Virus record (IMG/VR): IMGVR_UViG_3300027777_000175
Span: 1-21,810 of that record
Source of the DNA: a virus
DNA: 21,810 bases
Reading direction: 5' to 3' (one strand)
Part shown: in pieces, positions 6,706-13,353 of the stretch
Position numbering within the stretch: the first letter of the stretch is position 1
Layout of the letters: each line of letters opens with the position of its first letter
The notes under the pieces: model-generated
The model's database searches: none
Told to the model about the DNA's origin: nothing
Seen by the model: the letters and a program-made list of their open reading frames with translations, nothing else
Position numbers and translations under genes: made by a program

Positions 6706-7118
6706 TTAACTCTCGCAGCCTTGATGACCTAGCTCCACCCGCCAAGCAGCGGGCGCAAGCCTTTGTAGAAGCTGCTAAGGCCAAGGGTATTGACTTGCTG
6801 GTGACCTCCACCTACCGCGATAACGAAAGCCAAAACGCATTGTATGCGCAAGGACGTACAACCCCCGGCAATGTCGTAACCAGAGCTAAGGCAGGGCAAT
6901 CGTGGCACAACTGGCGCTGCGCCCTAGATGTAGTTCCCCTCGTCAACGGTAAGGCTATCTGGGATGACCAAGCACTGTGGAAACAAGTTGGTGAAATTGG
7001 CAAGTCCTGCGGGCTTGAGTGGGCTGGTGATTGGGTGACATTCAAGGAGTACCCGCATTTTCAATACACCGGTGGTTTGACTTTGGCCCAACTGCAACAA
7101 GGCGCAAAGATAGCTTGA
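6702..7118 (+). CDS. Endolysin, M15-family L-alanyl-D-glutamate-type peptidase
   Basis: This 138-residue enzyme shows the M15 (VanY/T5 endolysin) zinc site: His69 and Asp76 in SWHNWRCALDV, catalytic Glu116 and zinc ligand His119 in KEYPHFQY. The LLVTSTYRDNESQNALYAQG segment (32-51) is the usual substrate-side motif. Length matches the single-domain phage T5 endolysin (about 137 residues), which cuts the L-Ala-D-Glu stem-peptide bond of peptidoglycan. There is no cell-wall binding domain and no signal peptide, so it should depend on a holin, and holin-like genes lie just upstream. The ATG overlaps the preceding TGA. Specificity within M15 (endopeptidase versus carboxypeptidase) is inferred from phage context. 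Confidence 0.9.
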   Translation: MINSRSLDDLAPPAKQRAQAFVEAAKAKGIDLLVTSTYRDNESQNALYAQGRTTPGNVVTRAKAGQSWHNWRCALDVVPLVNGKAIWDDQALWKQVGEIGKSCGLEWAGDWVTFKEYPHFQYTGGLTLAQLQQGAKIA

Positions 7119-7119
7119 T

Positions 7120-9231
7120 ATGCCACTACAAAAAGTCATTCTCAAACCCGGTGTAAACAGGGAGAACACCCGTTACACCAACGAGGGTGGGTGGTATGAA
7201 TCCGACAAGGTTCGGTTCCGTCAAGGTACGCCTGAGAAGATTGGTGGCTGGCAGCGTATTTCTACAAGTACGTTTCTTGGACTTTGCCGCTCACTTTGGA
7301 ATTGGGTGACATTGAGTTCATTGAACTTGCTGGGAATTGGAACAAACTTAAAGTTTTATATTGAGAGCGGCGGGGTTTACAACGACATTACCCCTGTCCG
7401 AACCACAACCACTTTGAGTAACCCATTCACCACAGCTACGTCTACCAACACAGGCACAACCACGACGGTTACTGTGACCGACGCTAACGGTGGGTTTATC
7501 AACAACGACTACGTTACCTACTATGCGGGCGGTGCGGCTTCAGTCACTTTCAACGGCATCACTATCACCACAGGTACTGAGTACCAGATTACGTACGTAA
7601 GCTCCACGACATACACCATCACGGTCACCGGCACAGCATCGGCAAGTTCCGCAGGGGGCGGGACAATCTACGCCGTCTATCAAGTTAACACCGGCCCATC
7701 GTTTTCTGTTCCGTTAACGGGCTGGGGCGCAAGCACTTGGGGTTCCGGTACTTGGGGTATTGGTACTGCGTCTACGGATGCTTTGCGTATTTGGAACCAG
7801 ATGAACTGGGGCCAAAACCTTGTGTATGGCCCTCGTGGTAGCCCCCTGTACTACTGGGATGCTTCGGTCGGGTTGAACTCCTCTACCGTGACTATGACGA
7901 TTGCTGCCCCTTGCGTGGTCACGACTACAAGAAACCTTGCAGATGCCACTCCAATCACTTTCTCTACTACGGGATGGTTGCCAACGGGCTTATTGCCGGG
8001 AGTAACCTACTACACCAAATACCTGACTTCAACCACATTCAACTTGGCAGCTACCGCTGGCGGCGCTTCTATCACAACCACCGGCACGCAATCCGGTACG
8101 CAATATATTTCTCCACGAGGGGTTTTGCTTTCATCCCTTTCCGGGGCAGATGGTTATACCCCGCTGTATCAGAATGCTTTTACCGTGTCCGATGCCAGCC
8201 GATTCCTGATTGTGTTTGGAACAAACGATTACGGTAGCACGGTGCTTGACCCCATGCTTATCCGGTGGTCTGACCAAGAATCGCTGACTACATGGTATCC
8301 AGCTATCACAAATCAGGCAGGCAGTGTGCGCTTGTCTCACGGCTCCAAGATTGTTACTACGTTACAAAGTCGTCAAGAGATTTTGGTTTTTACCGACCAA
8401 GCGGTCTACTCCTTGCAGTACCTTGGCCCACCATATGTATGGGGAACGCAGATTCTTGCCGACAACGTGTCGATTGCTGGGCCAAACGCAGCCGCAATTG
8501 GCTCCGGTATTACCTACTGGATGGGCGTGGACAAGTTTTATAAGTACGACGGACGGATTCAAACTCTGCGTTGTGACTTGCGCCAGTTCATCTACAGTGA
8601 TATTAACCAACTTCAGTTTGACCAAGTGTTTGCCAGCACCAATGAAGGCTTCAATGAGGTTTGGTGGTTCTACTGTTCAGAAAACAGCAACACTATCGAC
8701 AAGTACGTCATCTACAACTACGCTGAAGACCTTTGGTACTACGGGACAATGGCCCGCACTGCTTGGCTAGACACTGGCCTACGCAATTATCCTATTGCCG
8801 CAACCTACAGCTACAACGTCGTCAACCAAGAATACGGTGTTGATGACAACGAGACCGGCACAACACTGCCTATAGCAGCATCTATCACATCTTCCCAGTA
8901 CGACATTGGGGATGGGCACAACTTCGCGTTTGTGTACCGAATGTTGCCTGACCTAACGTTCCGTGGGTCTACGGCTGGCACTACACCGCAAGTGACCATG
9001 TACCTTCAAGGGCTGAACAACTCGGGCTCAGGCATTACGCAGTCGGGTAACGCCGGTGTTGTCAATACAGGCACTGCGCCATCAGTCATTAACGTGGACC
9101 AGTTTACTGGGCAGATTTACATCCGTGTCCGTGGTCGCCAGATGCAGATGCAGATTACCTCCAATACAATCGGGACGCAGTGGCAGCTTGGCGCTCCCCG
9201 TGTTGATGTTAGAGCGGACGGCAGACGATGA
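7120..9231 (+). CDS. Tail nozzle-like structural protein with inserted beta domains
   Basis: The 703-residue protein begins at an ATG one base after the endolysin stop, with no strong leader, so coupling is likely. The N-terminus (ILKPGVNRENTRYTNEGGWY, then KVRFRQGTPEKIGGWQ) and the C-terminus (RGRQMQMQITSNTIG, then TQWQLGAPRVDVRADGRR) are landmarks I associate with P22 gp10/SU10-type nozzle proteins that close the short tail. Core segments such as DGRIQTLRCDLRQFIYSDIN and the repeated WWF/WYY aromatics fit a beta-propeller. Two Thr/Gly-rich stretches (about 85-200 and 258-330) look like inserted beta-sandwich modules, the second resembling the FCCH-like modules of phage tail proteins. P22 gp10 is about 470 residues, so this version is enlarged. 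A separate Gly-Trp motif at 201-215 echoes the repeat protein at 1447. Confidence 0.68.
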   Translation: MPLQKVILKPGVNRENTRYTNEGGWYESDKVRFRQGTPEKIGGWQRISTSTFLGLCRSLWNWVTLSSLNLLGIGTNLKFYIESGGVYNDITPVRTTTTLSNPFTTATSTNTGTTTTVTVTDANGGFINNDYVTYYAGGAASVTFNGITITTGTEYQITYVSSTTYTITVTGTASASSAGGGTIYAVYQVNTGPSFSVPLTGWGASTWGSGTWGIGTASTDALRIWNQMNWGQNLVYGPRGSPLYYWDASVGLNSSTVTMTIAAPCVVTTTRNLADATPITFSTTGWLPTGLLPGVTYYTKYLTSTTFNLAATAGGASITTTGTQSGTQYISPRGVLLSSLSGADGYTPLYQNAFTVSDASRFLIVFGTNDYGSTVLDPMLIRWSDQESLTTWYPAITNQAGSVRLSHGSKIVTTLQSRQEILVFTDQAVYSLQYLGPPYVWGTQILADNVSIAGPNAAAIGSGITYWMGVDKFYKYDGRIQTLRCDLRQFIYSDINQLQFDQVFASTNEGFNEVWWFYCSENSNTIDKYVIYNYAEDLWYYGTMARTAWLDTGLRNYPIAATYSYNVVNQEYGVDDNETGTTLPIAASITSSQYDIGDGHNFAFVYRMLPDLTFRGSTAGTTPQVTMYLQGLNNSGSGITQSGNAGVVNTGTAPSVINVDQFTGQIYIRVRGRQMQMQITSNTIGTQWQLGAPRVDVRADGRR

Positions 9232-9578
9232 CCTATATTGTTACTTCGGATACAGCCCTTAACCGGATAGTCGCGCCGCGCCTGCCTGCCGCTTCTTCGG
9301 ATTACGACCCCAACTACCTCAACCAGCTTAACAACATCTTGCGGTTGTACTTTAACCAAGTAGACAACTTACTGGGGCAGTTTAGTTCTGGCTCCAAGTA
9401 CATGCCCGCTTTAACTGTTTACACAGTAGCTACGCTTCCCAGTGCAGCGACCGCAGGTGCAAGCGCTCGGTCTTTTGTCTCTGACGCAACAGCTACTACA
9501 TTTGCTTCTACCGTAGTTGGCGGGGGTGCAAACAAAGTTCCCGTTTACTCAGACGGAACCAACTGGAAAATAGGGTAA
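9228..9578 (+). CDS. Small tail protein (116 aa)
   Basis: Its ATG overlaps the nozzle-like gene's TGA. The N-terminal half is helical with the recognisable RLPAASSDYDPNYLNQLNNI followed by LRLYFNQVDN. The C-terminal half is small-residue rich (ARSFVSDATATTFAS, then VPVYSDGTNWKIG) and looks like a short beta tip often seen at the ends of phage fibre or baseplate proteins. No catalytic motif, TM segment or signal peptide is visible. It pairs with the nozzle-like gene in many aquatic phages as I recall, suggesting a tail-tip or nozzle accessory protein. The precise role is unknown. Confidence 0.75.
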   Translation: MTYIVTSDTALNRIVAPRLPAASSDYDPNYLNQLNNILRLYFNQVDNLLGQFSSGSKYMPALTVYTVATLPSAATAGASARSFVSDATATTFASTVVGGGANKVPVYSDGTNWKIG

Positions 9579-9604
9579 AGATACAATGCAAACCACTGCC
9601 ATCT

Positions 9605-9611
9605 AAGGACT
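9605..9611 (+). promoter_or_regulatory. AAGGACT ribosome-binding leader
   Basis: AAGGACT begins 11 bases before ATG 9616, the third identical instance in the window. It is in the longest gap between genes (9579-9615). A seven-codon frame (MQTTAI and stop, 9586 onward) precedes it but is too short to call a gene. Confidence 0.75.
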
Positions 9612-9615
9612 ATTT

Positions 9616-12600
9616 ATGAGCCTACAACTCGCTGCCAAACATTTAGCCCAACAGGGGCGCGGTAATGACTCCGCGCTCGTCCACATGGCCCCCAGAGAAT
9701 TGGCGAGCTTGCAAGCTCTTGCGCAAAAACACGGTGGCTCTTTATCTATCAACCCCCAAACTGGCTTGCCCGAAGCTGGGTTCTTAGAGAGCTTGCTTCC
9801 CGCTATTATTGGCGGCGGTTTGTCCGTTGCGTCAGGTGGGACTATTGACCCCATGACTGCGGGTATGCTGGTTGGCGGTGGGCAGGCTATGTTGACCGGA
9901 GACTTGAACAAGGGTCTGATGGCCGGTATCGGTGCTTATGGTGGCGCTGGTATGGGGCAATACATGGCCAATGCGGGTTCGGTTGTACCCGCCGCCGCCG
10001 CAAAAGAAACAGTAAGCATCCCAACTGCCGCAGAAATTGCACCCGCCCGAGCTATAGATACAAACGTGGAGTCAGGTGCAGCTAGCCAACCCGAGCTGTA
10101 TCAACATGGGGCATACATGCCCGAAAAAACGGGGTTTTCATTTAGTAACAATTTAGGTAACGTTGAACAAGATATAATCCCCACAAGCTATAGCCCAACT
10201 GCGGACGCAAAAAGCGATATTACTGCGGGATACAACGCCGCCCCATCAGCAAGCCCACCTAAAGATTTCGCTGCATTCCAGCGGGGGCTCACTATGGACA
10301 ACACATTGGGGTTTATGAAGGCCCACCCTATGCAAGCCGCTGCGTTGGCTTCTGGCCCAATTATGGAGGCTACTACACGTCCTCCTCCCACCGCTGCTGT
10401 AGATTCAGACAAAGGCGCAAACGCCAATGCTGGCATTAAGTACCATGCTAACTTCGTTAACCCAACTCCTGCGCCTAACCGTTATGGCATAGAGCAGGTA
10501 TACAACCGCCCCACTTACATGGCTGAAGGTGGCCAAGTAGAGCACTATGTTGCTGGTGGGTTAACCCCCGCACTACGGGCGTATCAGCAGTTGCAACAAC
10601 AACGGGCTAGCCGTAGGCCTCAAATCAATGCTAAACAGCAGTTTGATGACTACATGAATTCCGTTCGCGGTGGAACTACAAAACCAAAATTTTGGACGCC
10701 TCCAGCACCTGCACCCACACCCGCGCCAATTGCACCAACTCAACCTATTGATACTTCCAATCAAGGCGGTGGCGGCGGTGGCAGTGGTAGAACACCGGCA
10801 GATTATTCTGCTGCGGGAGAATTTAACCCAACTAGCGAAGGCGCGTATAACGTATCGCGTGCAGGGCAAAGCATTAGCACTATATCCCCACTCCTTGGTG
10901 GTGTTGTAGGCGCATATGGCAACTACTTAGCCAAGAATGTTGACCCTAACTACAGCCATGAGGCTATGCGTAAACCAATTGCAGTAGCGCCTTTTGTAGA
11001 TGTAAATAAATACGATAGTAATTTTTACGATGCCCCACTAAGTTCACGTACGGATATTTCTGGTTACCCCCTGCGAGAGTCTGAACTGCGCAGTCTTGAG
11101 AGCGGGTTAAGCTACAAAACACCAGCGCAAGAAGCAGCGGAAGCGGAATTTAATGCGATAGCAGCAGCAGCAGCAGCAACAGAAAATAATACCCCCACAG
11201 ACCCGTTTACTGGCCTACCCAAAGCACAAGTTGCTGCGGGGGATAACCTGCTTATGGGCACAGTTATTCCAGCGGCAAGTGAATCTAATCCTTACGGTCT
11301 AAACTACCAAAAACCAGAGGCAGCAACTAACCCGTTTGTTAATTCAGTTTCACCAGATGGATTTACTACTACGGGCATGACCTATACGATGCCTGTTAAT
11401 GCTGAAGAAAGGGCTAATGATTTAAGCGATTACGGCGCGGTCACCAACAAATTTAACCTAGGTACTTTAACTCCCGATTCATTAAACTATGCGGGCACTG
11501 GAGTTTCGGATACATTAAATATGTCTTCTGTGCCCGAAACTACCCCAACAGAAAAAAACATAACGTATACCCCTGCGGAGCAAACAAGGATAGACAGAGA
11601 ACAAGCTTTACGCGATTTGCAATCAGCGCAAGAACGCCAATCACCAGATTCAATTGCTAAATACCAAGCGCAAGTAAATGAGTTAAATGCTCTATCGTTG
11701 ATGCGCGACAATATAGACACGTTTGGGCCTGTTACTGCGGGTGATGCCGAAGGTGTTTCCGTAGTCCCAGTCTCCGCCCCTGAAGCTGCCCCAGCCCCCG
11801 GTGTTGACCCGTTCAGAGAAAGTATATCCACACAAAATGTTGTGTATGGGCCCGATGGAACGGAGTATGGTACTCCTGCTGCTGCTCTGGCTGCTGGTGT
11901 GACTAACTACACCATGTCTCCACCTGTTGGCATGCCAATTACCCCTATCATCCGGCCTCTTGACCCGTACGCGGTAGATGCTGGCTACGCAAATACCCCG
12001 GCCCCAAGAGACAGACTTGGCGAACTTAGCGCGTCCTACGGTGGACTTGGAAGTGCTTGGCAAGGGGTTGTTGACCGGGAGGGAAACCCTGTATTGACTA
12101 GCCAAGGTGCTGCTGAAAAAGCATTCCTAGATTCTCCTCTAGGTATTACAACCGGTAATTTGAACGCGGCTAAAACTTACGCTCCACCTCAAGACCCTGC
12201 CCAACAACAGCAAGCAGCAGCCCAAGCAGCAGCCCAAGCAGCAGCCCAAGCCGACCGGGAACAAGCAGGACGTGAAGCAGCTAGGCAAGCAGAAGCCCAA
12301 GCAGCAGCCCCTGCGCCAGCCCCTGCGCCAGCCCCCGCTCCCGCTCCCGCTCCCGCTCCCGCTCCCGCCCCTCCAAGCGAAGGTAGAGACCCAGAAGCTA
12401 CAGGTAGAGACCGTGACACAAGCCCAGTCGGTTCAGAGCATGAAAATGTAGGGGACCGTGATAGTGGTGGTGGTGCAGATGCCCGAGGTGGGTATTTAGC
12501 CCACGGTCAGTTTGACCAACGCATGGCCCGTGGTGGGAATGTGCACGGCAACCTACGCCCACCTCATCCGTTTTTTCAAGATGGCAAATATAGCTTCCAC

Positions 12601-12927
12601 CCCCCGCAGATGTACGCAGATGGCGGTGAGTTAGACCCCTATAATCTTGGTTCTTATTCCGATGGTGGTCGGCTGCTCAAGGGCCCCGGTGATGGTGTGT
12701 CCGATTCCATCCCAGCCACTATTGGTAAGGGGCAACCTGCTCGGCTAGCCGACGGTGAATTTGTGATTCCTGCGCGAATTGTTTCTGAGATTGGCAATGG
12801 CTCTACAGAAGCTGGCGCACGTAAGCTTTACGCTATGATGGACAGAATTCAATCGGCACGAAGTAAAACTGTGGGTAAAGGCAAGGTAGCAAAAAACACT
12901 CGCGCAGATAAATATTTGCCTAGATAA
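9616..12927 (+). CDS. Large internal virion-type protein, 1103 aa
   Basis: This long, low-complexity protein has three recognisable zones. The N-terminus (about 24-60) carries LQALAQKHGGSLSINPQTG and then LPEAGFLESLLPAIIGGGLS, followed by Gly/Ala/Met-rich hydrophobic helices (about 56-120) that could be membrane-active. The middle is disordered and rich in Pro, Ala, Asn and Thr, ending in an Ala/Gln tract and an Ala-Pro tract (about 870-921). The C-terminus (about 1023-1080) has the conserved GDGVSDSIPATIGKGQPARL, DGEFVIPARIVSEIGNGS and RKLYAMMDRI segments, which I recall from phage virion proteins of unknown function. (M)-A-x-G-G-x-V motifs recur at 302, 970 and 999. A role as an ejected or inner-tail protein is inferred from size, composition and position before other virion proteins. 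Confidence 0.7.
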   Translation: MSLQLAAKHLAQQGRGNDSALVHMAPRELASLQALAQKHGGSLSINPQTGLPEAGFLESLLPAIIGGGLSVASGGTIDPMTAGMLVGGGQAMLTGDLNKGLMAGIGAYGGAGMGQYMANAGSVVPAAAAKETVSIPTAAEIAPARAIDTNVESGAASQPELYQHGAYMPEKTGFSFSNNLGNVEQDIIPTSYSPTADAKSDITAGYNAAPSASPPKDFAAFQRGLTMDNTLGFMKAHPMQAAALASGPIMEATTRPPPTAAVDSDKGANANAGIKYHANFVNPTPAPNRYGIEQVYNRPTYMAEGGQVEHYVAGGLTPALRAYQQLQQQRASRRPQINAKQQFDDYMNSVRGGTTKPKFWTPPAPAPTPAPIAPTQPIDTSNQGGGGGGSGRTPADYSAAGEFNPTSEGAYNVSRAGQSISTISPLLGGVVGAYGNYLAKNVDPNYSHEAMRKPIAVAPFVDVNKYDSNFYDAPLSSRTDISGYPLRESELRSLESGLSYKTPAQEAAEAEFNAIAAAAAATENNTPTDPFTGLPKAQVAAGDNLLMGTVIPAASESNPYGLNYQKPEAATNPFVNSVSPDGFTTTGMTYTMPVNAEERANDLSDYGAVTNKFNLGTLTPDSLNYAGTGVSDTLNMSSVPETTPTEKNITYTPAEQTRIDREQALRDLQSAQERQSPDSIAKYQAQVNELNALSLMRDNIDTFGPVTAGDAEGVSVVPVSAPEAAPAPGVDPFRESISTQNVVYGPDGTEYGTPAAALAAGVTNYTMSPPVGMPITPIIRPLDPYAVDAGYANTPAPRDRLGELSASYGGLGSAWQGVVDREGNPVLTSQGAAEKAFLDSPLGITTGNLNAAKTYAPPQDPAQQQQAAAQAAAQAAAQADREQAGREAARQAEAQAAAPAPAPAPAPAPAPAPAPAPAPPSEGRDPEATGRDRDTSPVGSEHENVGDRDSGGGADARGGYLAHGQFDQRMARGGNVHGNLRPPHPFFQDGKYSFHPPQMYADGGELDPYNLGSYSDGGRLLKGPGDGVSDSIPATIGKGQPARLADGEFVIPARIVSEIGNGSTEAGARKLYAMMDRIQSARSKTVGKGKVAKNTRADKYLPR
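12211..12369 (+). repeat. Low-complexity coding tracts (12-nt and 6-nt units)
   Basis: Three exact copies of the 12-mer CAAGCAGCAGCC (12211-12246) encode Gln-Ala-Ala-Ala, and five exact copies of GCTCCC (12337-12366) encode an Ala-Pro tract. Exact nucleotide copies point to recent slippage, so length probably varies between relatives. The tract would form a flexible, extended linker before the conserved C-terminal domain. Confidence 0.85.
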
Positions 12928-12929
12928 TC

Positions 12930-13337
12930 ATGCCCTTGTACCAAGTAGCCCCCCGTGAGTTACCTGAACTTTGGCCAATTGCTGCCCCTATGTTGCAAAG
13001 AGCCATTGATGTTGAACCGGATTTCATAACTATCGAGCAAGCGGAAAACTTTATCCGCACTGGCAAAGCTCATTTGTTGGTATGGGAAGAGCCCGATGTA
13101 GGTGTTACCGGGGCTGCGATGGTTGAGTTTCTTGATTACCCACGCGAACGCGTTGCGCATATAAGTCTTACAGGTGGCAAAGGCATAGCAAATCCGCTGG
13201 TCTTTGGTGAAGTTAAAAATTGGATGCGTCTGTATGGGGCTACTAGAGCCCAATGCTGGACCAAGGGTGCATTAGTCCGTGTGTACGAAAAAATTGGGTT
13301 TGAAAACACCCAACAAGTCATGCGGATTAAGCTGTAA
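12930..13337 (+). CDS. Small GNAT-fold protein within the virion gene block
   Basis: The 135-residue protein has GNAT-like order: an N-terminal helix and strand with FITIEQAENFIRTGKAHLLV, a beta-strand pair (GVTGAAMVEFL), a GGKG turn (82-85) where the acetyl-CoA loop should be, a helix (VFGEVKNWMRLYG), and the terminal strand with YEKIGFE (119-125), the usual 'YxxxGF' GNAT signature. The acetyl-CoA loop is degenerate compared with the usual R/Q-x-x-G-x-G/A, so it may not be an active acetyltransferase. No strong leader is seen; the ATG lies two bases after the upstream stop, so coupling is likely. Lying between two giant virion proteins, it may be a virion component or may modify a host or phage protein. 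Both are inference. Confidence 0.72.
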   Translation: MPLYQVAPRELPELWPIAAPMLQRAIDVEPDFITIEQAENFIRTGKAHLLVWEEPDVGVTGAAMVEFLDYPRERVAHISLTGGKGIANPLVFGEVKNWMRLYGATRAQCWTKGALVRVYEKIGFENTQQVMRIKL

Positions 13338-13342
13338 AGATT

Positions 13343-13349
13343 AAGGAGT
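13343..13349 (+). promoter_or_regulatory. AAGGAGT Shine-Dalgarno
   Basis: AAGGAGT begins 11 bases before ATG 13354. It differs from the AAGGACT leaders by one base and is closer to the canonical sequence, with identical spacing. Confidence 0.75.
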
Positions 13350-13353
13350 CATC

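Noticed and set aside
8324-8770. 148-codon + strand frame inside the nozzle-like gene
   Set aside because: Out-of-frame shadow with no leader; the overlapping frame has conserved nozzle-like segments.
9586-9606. Seven-codon frame (MQTTAI) before the 1103-residue gene, possible leader peptide
   Set aside because: Too short and without its own leader; no stem-loop or attenuation pattern seen around it.
9685-12986. APREL motif shared by the N-termini of the 1103-residue protein and the small GNAT-fold protein
   Set aside because: Five identical residues with no continuing similarity; most likely chance.
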